Shown here: positions 13,301 through 24,440 of the stretch, piece after piece
Layout: each line of letters begins with the position of its first letter
Numbering within the stretch: the stretch's first letter is position 1
Assembly (NCBI RefSeq): GCF_000003815.2
Contig: NC_049990.1
Span: 11,088,985 to 11,148,984, forward strand
DNA: 60,000 nucleotides
Direction: 5' to 3'
Origin: Branchiostoma floridae
Taxonomy: Eukaryota; Chordata; Leptocardii; Amphioxiformes; Branchiostomatidae
Made by a program: the position numbers and the translations under genes
The notes under the pieces: generated by a model
Database searches by the model: none
Told to the model about the DNA's origin: nothing
Seen by the model: the letters and a program-made list of their open reading frames with translations, nothing else

Positions 13301-13412
13301 ATAGCCTACCCAAACTGACCCATTTAAGCCACAAATTCCTCTATAATACATACATCCTTTATTCAGTACATTCAATAAATACAGTTTGAAGGCTTTAAAT
13401 AACAAAGTCGAT

Positions 13413-13733
13413 TCATACAACAAAGTTGTCCCTACAAAGCTTCACTCCCCAAACTGTTGGCCTTTCCGTGCACTTCTCAACCCTGCCGTGCTCGAGTTTG
13501 CCCAGCTCGTTACTGTCCAGCGCCGAAAACCTTTGCCGGCTTTCCTGAGGCTGTGGCATTTCCTGTGCTTGCTGTGGCTGACAAGTCTGGAGAATTTCAT
13601 TCATAACAAACTGAGATAAGTCTTCTCCAAAGAACGGTAGGTTCTGGTCATCCATTTCGTGACGTTCAAAACGGCGGACCGCTGTGTCATTATCGTCTGC
13701 GGACCGTTTAACTTGAAAGCGCGGGGGGTGCAA
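13413..13733 (-). pseudogene. Crypton-like (KIAA1958-type) N-terminal fragment
   Basis: The 106-residue frame contains a pattern known at the N-terminus of Crypton / KIAA1958-like tyrosine-recombinase proteins: acidic DLSQFVMNEI, then RFSALDSNELGKLEHGR, then EKCTERPTVWGVKL. In relatives such a segment (RF..L...EL..L..GR..KNT...T.WAVK) precedes the core and catalytic domains. No catalytic domain with R..H..R..Y residues follows here, so this is a truncated remnant or one exon of something larger. The first Met is at 13733; a second, MDDQNLPFF, may be the original start. Inverted copies of GGCTATATGATAAT at about 13298-13311 and 14070-14083 bracket it and may mark an element boundary. Assignment is from pattern memory. 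Confidence 0.4.
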
Positions 13734-13739
13734 ATGATT

Positions 13740-14110
13740 TTATTTTCATTTTTCAGTTTAAATTGGACATATCTTGAAATAGATCTTATTGGTTGAAATA
13801 TTATAGGATATTTAATGTTGTTTTAAGACAGCAAATGTTTTCTTTGAACAAAGAAACACGCACTACCGATGTTAATAGAGGGAGCCATCCCCCCTGCCAT
13901 GCCTGTACTTATTCCCCTATCTTGGCAGATGGACCATTCCTGGATATCTCATTCTGATTGGCCAGCGTCATTATCACATACGTGATAATCAAAAATTTAA
14001 TGCATGGCTGTTACGGCGTCATAACCAGCATGAAATGGGGCCTTCTGATTGGCCCACGTCCCCTGGCTATATGATAATATGCAATAACGATTATCATTTA
14101 AATATGAGAA
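13740..14110. repeat. Right flank of the Crypton-like block
   Basis: It contains two direct copies of TTCTGATTGGCC (about 13951 and 14043) and an outward-facing GGCTATATGATAAT at about 14070 that matches, in inverse orientation, a site near 13300. This is the basis for suspecting one mobile unit between about 13.1 and 14.1 kb. Confidence 0.35.
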
Positions 14111-16381
14111 GCAAGGTTTAAGCCATTGAACACGTACGAAAGGTTGAAATATACCAGTCAAGAATCTTATATGTGAACATATTTCTATGCCAATAAACAA
14201 TCGTCAGGTCAGGTCAGAACTTATTTGTTCCTGAAGTATGATAGTTATAGTACAATGCTAAACTTTCTTCCAACACAAATGTACAGATCAAATTCAAATT
14301 CAAATTCAATGACTAATGTTGCCTTCTTTTGATGAATACTAACAAAAAGTCATATCATATAAATATCATAAACGTATGATAGTTATACCAATGTTTATAC
14401 GTTTGTATTGGAAAAAAACTGAATGATAACGATTGCGGTCATTGAACCACGAAGTTTCCCTATGTTATCAATATTTGTGTTCTGATTTTTAAGACAACAG
14501 AGGATCGAAAGGAAATTTCTAGCACTTATGGTGGTAAAATAAAAAAACACTGGGCTGGAAAATCAGTTTATTTAATATTAATCATGACATGTTATAATTA
14601 CCTAAGGTAGTAGACGTGAGGTAAAATACATACTTCTGTCATTTCATCATAAGAAACAGAAATTGGGCAGGTGGTGACATTTTTCTTGTTATCCAACATA
14701 AAGCATGCAGTTTAATACATTCAAGTTAATAATGGATTTGATTTTGATTATAACAGATGAACCAAGGTCAATTGAAACAAAATAAAAAATAGTACATTTT
14801 AAATTGTGCAAGCTTCACCTGCAAGCGTATAACAATTACCGGGTTGAATATGGTAAAGATATATTTATTACTGGTTGCACACTTAGAACATATATGTAAT
14901 GCATATAACATCAAAACAATCTCTCACAGCTGTGCTATACAATATAGAGATAAGTTCGAAAGACAACTGAAAGAATTTGCAAAACCAGCTATCGCTACTA
15001 GAGTATTGTTTTTGCACCCACGTGCCTATGACGTAAGCATTTTCAAATTTCATTATGCTTATACCTGGAAGTTGTCAGGTACCACCAGGTAATTGCAGTG
15101 TAATGATGACAAATGCACATGCAAAATTTATAGGTATTAATCCCAAGTTCAACCGACCATAGTGGGGACTGTAAATGTCACTTCCAAGGACACTATGCTA
15201 GATCTAATTACATATTTGCAATGATAATGAATGCTTTAGATATGGGCGTGGCTACGTTTATAGACCAACATAGACCAACATAAGGGACTACTCCTTTGTA
15301 TACGGTAAAACATTGATCATCCATTAATCCATTCACTCATTAAACTGGGGCCTGTGTTGTCTTGTGGAAACAAGGTTTTTCACTCACGTACTCATACCTT
15401 TCTATTCCGTACATTGAGGCCAGGCTTGAGGGGCTTACCCTCGACTGTGACCTTACTACGACCGTGCTACTACCGTACTACGACCGTGCTGCGATTTGTG
15501 CTCAAAGAATTCATCGATACAAAATCACGATCTGTTCACTTTGTGTGTGCGTTTGTTTTTAGTCATACTTTTCTGTGATGTATTTTGCATAATATTTCAA
15601 TTATGACGTCAAAGGGTTATGCAAATATGCTTTGGTCACATCGAGATCACAGTGCGATCGCCGTCTAGTGGAATGGGGCCCTTTTTACATTGAGCGCACA
15701 TCAACGGTGTTATTGGCCCCTACACACTTAACCACGGACCTATTGGCCACGTCACATAAAATCAGGGAAATGAAAAGCGCGGATGCAGCGGCTGTGGCTT
15801 TCTAATAAAAGAGTGTTTGAATGACTGAGTCGAGGGAATAAAAGGACGAGATAGGGGGAGAGTGTGTGACGATACGTAGCTACGAAATAACTTTTTTTTC
15901 TATTCTCACAGTAATACAGTTATCAGATGGACGTCAAAAATATTTGCTATTTCCTTATATGTAAGTGTTTTGGGTTTGCTTTCACTCACTTATATAATTA
16001 TACGTATGCTATTCAATGAGATTTATTTTCTATTGCTATTAACACTTCAGAAAATGCTGCTAATGCATTTTAAAAACATCCTCCAAACTGTTCATGGCTC
16101 TATTATTTCATCATTGAATCATATTGACCTACTTTATCTACATTATACTTTCTTAAGTGCATGATCATAAAATGTCTAATGTGATTGTATTAAGCTTATG
16201 TATTAAGCCAGTGGCTGAAAGTTCTAATGAAGATGCTTCTTTAGAAATTCAATGACAAATGTCAATCTTATATAGCTATAACTATATCTGGATCATAAGA
16301 CATGTTGGGTTGTGTATATTTTGGAAGACCCGTGAATAGTTTCATCAGGTCGGTACGTCATTGAATAAAGAGGCTCTTTTT
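14111..16381. other. Intergenic, no gene seen
   Basis: It holds a fragment of the GATCGCACTG-end repeat family at about 15645-15690, a triple CAAATT near 14288-14310, and several small unsupported reading frames (14844-15092, 15354-15578). No gene was recognised. Confidence 0.45.
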
Positions 16382-16575
16382 ACACAACCATACACAACCA
16401 ACGTTCGCTGATCGTCTGTCACCTTCTTCATGGCAATTCTTTACGTTCTTAACCGCATCTGAACTTTGAGCAGCGACACCTGTCCTGCAGTACAATGTGA
16501 ACCAGTCAGAGTTGCCCTGAAGAAGGTGACAGGCGGTCACCGAAACGTAGGTTGTGGATAAAACAATGGTTGTGT
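16382..16575. mobile_element. Inverted-repeat element with about 60 bp arms
   Basis: The left arm 16382-16436 and right arm 16512-16575 are imperfect inverted copies. ACACAACCAT and TGTCACCTTCTTCA on the left match TGAAGAAGGTGACA and ATGGTTGTGT on the right, and the right arm has a short insertion. The spacer contains GAGCAGCGACACCTGTCCTG. A diverged relative of the spacer and right arm lies at 24917-25035, so this belongs to a dispersed family. Confidence 0.6.
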
Positions 16576-16586
16576 AAATGGTTGTG

Positions 16587-17009
16587 GGTCTTGTGCCCTT
16601 GGGAAAGGCACTTTACACGACTTTCCTCACTTAACTGAAGTGAAAAATGAGTCGTCCCTCGGATAGGACGTTAAATGGAGGTCCCGTGTATGGGGAGAGC
16701 CATACCCCATGCACGTTAAAGAACCCCCACACGTGCGATGGTGCGGTGTGCGTTGGTGCAAATCCTTCTGTCGGAAGTTGGTGATTCACTTCAAATCACC
16801 CGGATGGAGGCCTGGCGACCTCTGTCTCGTATCAGCCACATGGTGATCTACATCATTCACCCGGACGGGTGTGTCACCCCGTGAGGGGCGGTATAACCCG
16901 TCGTTGTGCGAACATGTGCGAACATGTTTATAGGGGCCTGTGGAAATCAGTTACTACGTTAACTGAAGGGACTACCCTAAAGATCAATAAATAAAAAAAA
17001 TAAATAAAT
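16587..17009 (+). mobile_element. SINE body with A-rich tail
   Basis: It contains GTGCCCTTGGGAAAGGCACT followed by text closely related to the minus-strand SINE at 35224-35487 (TTTACAC.ACTTT.CTCACT). A long conserved body follows and it ends in an A-rich tail with TAAATAAATAAA (about 16985-17009). No tRNA-like head is visible, so it is 5'-truncated or of a different head type. Confidence 0.5.
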
Positions 17010-17252
17010 TGTGCACGGACACCACAGAGACTTATGATTAAAAACAATGCCCGTGGTGGGCAGCAAAGAAGTGGAGACTGAATACACAGCCCCATGGGCC
17101 GAGACTATGTTAGTTTTTATGCAAGGCAGTATTCCCTTGTTCAGGTGTATAAAGTATGTTCAAAAGGTTGCTTTATCCACCTTTTGGGTATATTTGAATG
17201 GTGCAGGTAACATTTCTCTGGTGCACAAGATCGGTGACATGGCAGGTTTCGG
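17010..17252. other. No gene seen
   Basis: A 73-codon frame (17047-17268) is present but has no recognisable domain and is not supported. Confidence 0.35.
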
Positions 17253-17345
17253 ATTAATGAATGAATGAAGACCTTTATTGCACATTTTTGCCCCACTGGG
17301 CTAAGTACAGGTCACACGGTAAGAATCACATATATGTAACTTTGG
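17253..17345 (-). repeat. Possible LINE 3' end on the minus strand
   Basis: Read on the minus strand, TGTGCAATAAAGGTCTTCAT followed by a TTCA microrepeat looks like the 3' terminus of a CR1-group LINE, which typically ends in a short tandem repeat. No coding part is attached. Tentative. Confidence 0.3.
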
Positions 17346-17579
17346 TTACAATAAGACCAATCTATATAAGCAGAGGTGCGTATCATCTATTGTAGAACAC
17401 TCGACTTCCTCTCGCTTCTTGGTGAGAGTGATAGACGTAGCTGGCATGTATGGTCGCGTTAGCAGTGTAGGTCGATCAGAACCTGTCAGGAATATATATT
17501 TCTCTTTACTATTCACGTATTTGAAGTGGGGATAGTTACGTGACACATAGTCTCATGACAGGCTCCGATCGTTATCATG

Positions 17580-17679
17580 NNNNNNNNNNNNNNNNNNNNN
17601 NNNNNNNNNNNNNNNNNNNNNNNNNNNNNNNNNNNNNNNNNNNNNNNNNNNNNNNNNNNNNNNNNNNNNNNNNNNNNNN
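17580..17679. other. Assembly gap (100 N)
   Basis: Round-number gap. The flanking sequences are not repeats of each other and nothing can be said about the missing bases. Confidence 0.95.
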
Positions 17680-17912
17680 AATTTCGAGCTTTTGCTTTTA
17701 TCAAGTGAGATTGAGCTTGTTATCAAAAGAAGTATATAACTTTCGTAACATAAAGCCTAGGGGACACTATGGTTGACCGTGCCTGCGTTAAATGTTCCTC
17801 CGTTGCTGAGCAGAATCGACATCTCTAGCCACTTCAAAGTCACTTCGAAATAGAAGTAATTTAGAAATATGAATCATACATGCCTAATACCAAATGTGTT
17901 GTGGCATCGAAT

Positions 17913-19115
17913 GGATATGTGGCTAAGCTAGCGGACACAAGATCGAGAGGTCATTGGTTTGATTCCTGCCGTTCATGGTTAGACGTTGGGCGATTGCTCT
18001 TAACACCTTTCCATATCACACGGTAGATAATCCACTTCATCATGTAGGCTCAAAAAGGCTATGAGGCTACCTTCACCTTCAGGTTTTTTTTTAACTGCAA
18101 ATGGTTCGGCGAAAGGATACCTCTGAGTCAACAATATTCATTTTGACTTTTTTGGTGAGAAAATGGGCGGCATGGTCTATGTTGAGCTTGCGTTATCGTA
18201 ACCAATACTCAATCAATCAAAATGGTTTACTTGTTAAAAGGCGTGGCAGCCAAGGGCTGTATTATGCACTATTCGCAAGACAAGGTACGACACTACACCA
18301 TGTATTGGACTACACCATGTTGTTGCTCTTGCAATACAAGATTGTAAACTGACAGCTGGCATTATCACCAATTTACAACTAACACTAACTAACGAGAGGT
18401 CATTGGTTTGATTCCTGACGTTCCTGGTTAGACGTTAGGAGATTGCCCGTAACACCTTTCAATACCACACAGTGGATAATCCACTTCATCCTGCAGGCTC
18501 AAAGGGCTATGAGGCTACCTTCACCTTCAGATTTTTTCAGACTGCAAATGGTGCGGCAAAAGGATACCTCTAAGTCAACAATATTCATTTTGACTTTTTT
18601 TGGGAGGGGATGGCTAGCATGGTCTATGTTGAGCTTGCGTTATCGTAACCAATACTCAATCAATCAATCAAATTGGTTTATCTGTTAAAAGGCATGGCAG
18701 CCAAGGGCTGTATTGTGTGCTATTCACAAGACAAGGTACGGCACTACACCATGTATTGCACTACACCATGTAGTTGCTCTTGCAATACAAGATGGAGGAA
18801 CTGATAGATGGCATTATCACCAATTTACAACTGACTAACGAGATAGACGTTAGGTGATGATTGTCCCTAACACCTTTCAATACCACAATGTGGATATATT
18901 CCGCTTCCTCTGCAGTCTCAAAAGGGCTATAAGGCTACCTTCACCTTCAGGTTTTTTTTAAACTTGGTACCTTAAAAGGATACCTCAACAATATCCATTT
19001 TGACTTCTCTGTAAGAAAATTGCTGGCATGGTCTATGTTAGGTCTGAACGGCTTTATCCTCAAGCAGTACAAGATTAAGAAACTGACAGCTGGCATTACC
19101 AGCAATTTACAACTT
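17913..19115 (+). repeat. SINE-derived tandem array, about 447 bp units
   Basis: Two full units and a third decayed one begin at 17945, 18394 and 18840 (spacings 449 and 446). Each contains ACACCTTTC, a block with GCTATGAGGCTACCTTCACC (GCTATAAGG in the third), a region near TTCATTTTGACTTTT, and GGCATTA(T/C)CA..AATTTACAAC at the end. The first unit is preceded by a tRNA-like promoter: an A-box-like TGGCTAAGCTAGCGG (17920-17934) and a B-box-like GGTTTGATTCC (17956-17966). Unit 2 keeps only the B box and unit 3 has lost both. The A-B spacing (36) is shorter than in tRNA, so the SINE origin is likely but not certain. Confidence 0.7.
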
Positions 19116-19615
19116 ACACGTAGGACGTAATACCATAACGGGAGAAACGTGTTCAGCTAGACGCTGTATCCGTTAGGCAGTATCAAAGTAAACACCAATT
19201 AAACAAAATTTAATATTTTTCGTTTACGGGCACAAAAGTGGACGTGTTTTTTAAACATACCCAATGCTTTGTTGGTTATACTCCTTCCATGTGCTTCATC
19301 ACAGTGGGGCACGCCTCTGTCAGTATGAGCACTTTGTCGCATTACTTCTTTTCATAAAATCGATAGAAATCAGCCGTGGTGAAATGCCCATTTGTCCTCC
19401 AAGTATGGAGTCGCCGCAACCGGATCATCCGATATCTCTGATGATTACCTTGGGATGCTCCTTTCAAGCTTATCAAATCATTTGGTCTCATTCTCTAGCG
19501 TGTTCTGGTCTTAGAATCTAATACAGTACCAAGGAAAACGTTATGGGGCTTTTTGACATGATCTCTTGGTATAATGTAACCGTAGAAAGAGTTTGATCTT
19601 TATGAATAATGGTCT
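19116..19615. other. Intergenic, no gene seen
   Basis: No recognisable coding or repeat content. The frame at 19264-19521 has no domain. Confidence 0.4.
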
Positions 19616-20089
19616 NNNNNNNNNNNNNNNNNNNNNNNNNNNNNNNNNNNNNNNNNNNNNNNNNNNNNNNNNNNNNNNNNNNNNNNNNNNNNNNNNNNNN
19701 NNNNNNNNNNNNNNNNNNNNNNNNNNNNNNNNNNNNNNNNNNNNNNNNNNNNNNNNNNNNNNNNNNNNNNNNNNNNNNNNNNNNNNNNNNNNNNNNNNNN
19801 NNNNNNNNNNNNNNNNNNNNNNNNNNNNNNNNNNNNNNNNNNNNNNNNNNNNNNNNNNNNNNNNNNNNNNNNNNNNNNNNNNNNNNNNNNNNNNNNNNNN
19901 NNNNNNNNNNNNNNNNNNNNNNNNNNNNNNNNNNNNNNNNNNNNNNNNNNNNNNNNNNNNNNNNNNNNNNNNNNNNNNNNNNNNNNNNNNNNNNNNNNNN
20001 NNNNNNNNNNNNNNNNNNNNNNNNNNNNNNNNNNNNNNNNNNNNNNNNNNNNNNNNNNNNNNNNNNNNNNNNNNNNNNNNNNNNNNNNN
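19616..20089. other. Assembly gap (474 N)
   Basis: The only gap of non-round length in the window, so its size was probably estimated from read pairs or alignment. Confidence 0.95.
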
Positions 20090-20324
20090 AGCATTCAGTA
20101 AGTTGTTTTGACACAAAGGGTGACTGTGAGTCATCTTAGATAACACTAATACTTGGGAGCTGTCCCAGATACATACATGAATGTTCTCTTTGAGTTGTGT
20201 TCCAGGTAGTATACTTTATGTATGATGCTAATTATACGTTTTCTTAACTTCTGCTGAACATAACAATGAAAGAGAAGCAATAACGACCAGTAGGTTTAGT
20301 GAGTTCTTAATATAAACCTGAGAA

Positions 20325-20470
20325 ATTAATTCAAGATCCAACATATTGCAATATTCGCTATAGACCACTAAAGTAGAAGCAAGTAAATTTTGGTAAAGAT
20401 TAATTCAAGATCCAAAATATTACAATATTCGCCATAGACCACTAAGGCCAAAGCAAGTAAATTTTGGTAC
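20325..20470. repeat. 74 bp tandem duplication
   Basis: Two adjacent copies start at 20325 and 20399. Both contain ATTAATTCAAGATCCAA and GCAAGTAAATTTTGGTA and differ at a handful of positions in between. Confidence 0.8.
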
Positions 20471-21616
20471 TTTATTGCCATGTTGACTATCCTGCAGTAT
20501 ACAATTTTTTTTCTACTGAAATCATAAGAAAATTAATAAGCGCTGTCATCCATAAAATTTACTTGCTGTAAACGTAAATGTGTAAAATTTTTACATGAAA
20601 AAACTGAGTACCGTAGGGAAATTATCTTACGAATAGTGTGCAACATTTAGTTTATGACTTATAGATCATGCTAAGCATCCTTATTATTATTTATATTCAT
20701 TTTCACGCTTATCTCTCTCTGTATGATCTAAAATCACAGACAAAACAACCCTTCGTAGTCATCGGTGTCATCTGATTAGATTGATATCATTACACCATAA
20801 CATGACAACATTAAACCATAGACATCATTACAAGATGGCTTTAATTTCTTTGTTCGATAGTCCAATGGTCCACTTGGCGCTTTGCCCATAAACTGCAGCA
20901 AGAACTCAATCCACACACCAGGTCATCTTACGAATCTCTTACGACCTCTTGCGAAATCTGTAAACATGGTAATCTAGCACGTTGCTTTCAGTCCGAGTGA
21001 GGAAAAAGAGTTGTTTGTTTGCACAGAACGCGGAATGCCAAAATTAGGACTGCTTCATCATAATACGTCTATATGACTGATCAGTTTGATACATAAATGT
21101 AATCTTTATGCTACAAAAAAAGAATAATTTGATACGTCTGTAACTTTATGAAACTAAGGGCATTTGAATAAACCAAGTGTTCATTGTTTAACTCACTCTA
21201 CTACACAATGTCATGCAAACAGCGATAAGCTGTAGTAATCATTGTATTTTTGTCAAAACGCTACAAACAGCGTTTAAACTGACATCTTGATTTATAAATC
21301 AACCTTTTAGATGTTGGCTTTCCGATGCCGTGCTCCCTATGCAAACATCGGTTAAATGTTAAGTACGGGTACATGGCTCTAATCATCTGTTTGACGTAAC
21401 GTTTACGTCCAGATCAAACAATAGCTAACGAGAAAAATAACTGTTAATGGTCCATGCATTAGGAAAAGCACATGCTGCATGTGCATTCGTTTCCATTGCT
21501 TAATGTTAGATAGAACTGTTACTACACAGCGTACAGACTGTATTATGTAAAATTACTAAGTTGCAAAAACTGTATGCTATGTTGAATCATTTCCCTTAAC
21601 GTAACAACGCGCAACA
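20471..21616. other. Upstream region of GPCR-A, no other gene seen
   Basis: AT-rich DNA before the GPCR-A start codon. No second gene, TATA box in a convincing position or repeat was identified. Confidence 0.4.
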
Positions 21617-23087
21617 ATGCCTTGTCCTGAAAACACCTGTGATAACGGGAGTTCAATAGGTATGATCATTGATCATCCCGTGGTACCATCGCCATTTAAG
21701 GCGTCCGCTCTAACCATCATGATCATTCTCATCGTCTTGGGTAACATCTTCAACATCTGTGTTCTTCTCTACAACAATAATCTAAGGAACGTCACTGGCA
21801 GGTCAGTTTATACTTGGACATTTTTTTCTGGATAATTGTTGTCTAATAATTTTCGGGTAATCGTTAAAAAATCGTTACAGAATCAATATCAAAGCAAGAG
21901 TATTCTGACCTGATTCGTTCTTGATAACAGTATATTACCGTGACTATAAATGAATACATTTATTACAGCGGAATTTTTTTTTTCGATGATTTATTGCAAC
22001 ATGAGTGTAATATAGTACACATCAAACTGGATAATATCAAAGGCACCACCAAACAAAACATAGAATATTTGTATACAACAGACATGTAAACAGGAACGTC
22101 AGATGCACAGAAACAGAGTACGACAGTAAAATTACAGCAACAGACACAGCTTACATGTTTTTAGTTAAAACACTGGTTTGTCAATATTCCAGACGGGGAT
22201 ATACTAGTAACAGGTCACAGAAATTTGCATAATATATAGAAACTGTCATAGTAGGATAATTTTATTTTGATGGTGTTATTGTTCACACATACAGCTTTAT
22301 GGTGGCTCTGGCGTGTGCAGATCTGAGCCTAGGTCTCTTCGGACTTCCCTTTATGGTCAGACCTGCTCTTGAAGGAAGATGGGTGTACACCAAGTCAGCT
22401 TGTGACTTCTGTGGATTCATCAGTACAACTCTTATCATAACATCAGTACTGCTGCTCTTTGACCTGAGTGTGGACAGGTACATTTGGATAGCCAAACCTG
22501 TAAAGCATTACAAAATCATGACGGGGAAAAGGTGCGCAGCTATGATCGCATCGTCTTGGCTAGTAGCGGCCGTGTACTCTGCAACACCATTCTTTGGGTG
22601 GGGCTCCTTTGTTTACAACTACAAGATGTCGACATGCACGCTGGGAATTTTTACAGACATTTATTTTGGAACCGCATTTTTTGCCATCTCGCTCCCTCCG
22701 ATATTTGCGATGTGTTTCCTGAATCTTAAGATACTTCGAATCGCCAGACGGCAAACGCGAACCATACGACACGCTAGCCAGATTCCGCGTACGTCAGAAG
22801 CATTTCCGGTGACGTCATTCAAACCCGCAATGACTGTCGGGATTGTTGTTACGACTTGCGTGGTGTCCTTGCTACCGTTAATTGTCTCTTACACTTACTC
22901 AATGTTTTCGAATAATGACTTACCCTCTGACTTAGTGTTTGCGTTTACATTTCTTCTGATATCGAACAGCTTTTGGAATTGCATCATATATTCTGCTACA
23001 AACACAACCTTTAGACAAGGCGCAAAGAAATTTGTTCTTAGGGTGAAGAAAATACTTCTTGATCTTGTTTCAGAGTGTGACAGGTAG
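21617..23087 (+). CDS. GPCR-A: orphan rhodopsin-class receptor, two exons
   Basis: Seven-transmembrane G-protein-coupled receptor of the plasma membrane, 325 residues when spliced. Exon 1 is 21617-21801 (donor GT at 21802), exon 2 is 22295-23087 (acceptor AG at 22293-22294), and the 493 bp intron is phase 2, completing a Ser codon just before TM2. The start ATG has A at -3. TM1 contains GNIFN (N43 = 1.50), TM2 LACADL (D71 = 2.50), C98 at 3.25, DRY at 122-124, W150 at 4.50 and C176 in the second extracellular loop. N10 is a possible glycosylation site. Position 3.32 is Ser, so it is not aminergic. TM6 reads SLLP (253-256), lacking the toggle Trp6.48. TM7 reads NSFWNCIIY (286-294), with Cys instead of Pro7.50. 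The ligand is unknown. The intron holds a possible LINE-like tail near 21975-22200. Paralogue of GPCR-B and GPCR-C. Confidence 0.88.
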
Positions 23088-23182
23088 CTTTTGTGTTTGT
23101 ATATTTTTGTGAGCAAAGACGTACGCAAATATGTCACTACCGGTCGTGCACAGTTTCATAAGGTCCGTCGGTCTCATTGAAT
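23088..23182. other. Immediate 3' flank of GPCR-A
   Basis: No clear AATAAA signal precedes the G/C-run element, so the transcript end cannot be placed. Confidence 0.3.
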
Positions 23183-23245
23183 CCCCCCCCCCCGATCACT
23201 AGCGTTTTCGCCCCCCTTTAGCGTTTTCGCCCCCCCCCCCCTCCC
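23183..23245. repeat. C-run repeat arm (left)
   Basis: C runs separated by GATCACTAGCGTTTTCG and TAGCGTTTTCG. The reverse complement of this pattern recurs, expanded, at 24132-24296, so the two form inverted arms about 0.9 kb apart. Confidence 0.75.
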
Positions 23246-24131
23246 AGAGCAGCTGGCTACTACATATTACAGGTGCGCTACCTGGTACTATACTGCACCT
23301 GGGGAGTAACGTATATGGTGTGTTACCTGGTACCTATATGGCACCTTATTACCGTACCGTAAGATGTCATACCTCGAAAGTCAATATTATATTGTTCGGT
23401 GCAAACATGACATTGAAATGAAAAAAGACAATTTTTGCAGCTGAGGTGGCATAAAACAGTGCTACTGCGAACGTATAAATCAACACCGTCTATGGTACGG
23501 AATACGTCAGCTATATGTTTTCAATTTGTCACAGTGTTTTCTTTCTTGTGCTGGAAACATTTCCAAAGCACTAACAAAAACACACGTGAATAATAGTTTC
23601 TCGTTATAAACACTATCTACGCGCAAGTTGATATAGCTGTTGCTAAATGCTACACAAACACTGGTAAAGTACCTGTCTTAAGAAACACGGGTAAATGCAT
23701 CAGTTCCTAAATACTAGAAAAGACAGTCATGTTGGAGGTGAAGATATCCCTTAGCCAGGTGCATATACCAAAATGTGCGTTATTCTAATTAATACCTAAT
23801 ATTTGCATAATTAATGAAGACATTACATAGTTCTTTTGTGGTCACTTCATTGTAGAGACTTCATATTGGAGATATATAGGTTGCTTGAGGACAGGTGAAT
23901 ACAATGAAATACATCTTATGTCAAGACTCAGGTATATGCAATAATGGGAATACAAGGGACCAAACCCTCCTTGTCTGAAACAAGTTCAACTATCTTATTA
24001 CCATGTAATTACGTTAATATTGATACTATGAATGGAGTTATGTATCAAACTCGTGTACTTATATAATTCTGAAACTACATTTTGTGATTTATACCAATCA
24101 ACTTCTAAAATGTCATGTAAACCCTTTTTTT
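23246..24131. other. Interior between the inverted G/C arms
   Basis: AT-rich, with no coding frame of note and no recognised domain. It could be the body of a mobile element bounded by the arms. Confidence 0.35.
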
Positions 24132-24296
24132 GGGGGGGGGCGAAATCGCTTAAGGGGGGCGAGGTAGGGGGGCGAGATCACTAGCCGGGGAGGGCGAGAT
24201 CGCTAGTGATTTCGCCCCGGGGGGGCGAGATCGCTAGTGATTTCGCCCCCGGGGGGGGGGGCGAGATCACGGGGGGGGGGGGGGGCGAAAACGCTG
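24132..24296. repeat. G-run repeat arm (right), short-period array
   Basis: G runs alternate with CGAGATCGCTAGTGATTTCG and close variants. Each variant is itself nearly palindromic (GCGAGATC... against ...GATTTCGC). The pattern is the inverse of 23183-23245. Several G runs of 7 or more could form G-quadruplexes on the + strand. Homopolymer lengths here are likely to be unreliable. Confidence 0.75.
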
Positions 24297-24322
24297 TCAC
24301 ACCGGTACAAAAAATTCAGGGC

Positions 24323-24422
24323 NNNNNNNNNNNNNNNNNNNNNNNNNNNNNNNNNNNNNNNNNNNNNNNNNNNNNNNNNNNNNNNNNNNNNNNNNNNNNN
24401 NNNNNNNNNNNNNNNNNNNNNN
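24323..24422. other. Assembly gap (100 N), probably not a real gap
   Basis: The bases before the gap (AACGCTGTCACACCGGTACA, then AAAATTCAGG) recur immediately after it (from 24431). The two contig ends therefore seem to overlap, and the 100 N probably replaces a failed join. Confidence 0.8.
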
Positions 24423-24440
24423 GGGGGGCGAGAACGCTGT

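Noticed and set aside
16517-16545. Hammerhead-ribozyme-like core: CTGAAGA, a 6 bp hairpin and GAAA
   Set aside because: An extra A separates CTGAAGA from the hairpin, and no stem III with a cleavage UH could be formed. The relative near 24980 does not keep the core.
19518-20146. Frames of 160-200 codons on both strands
   Set aside because: They consist almost entirely of N from the 474-base gap.
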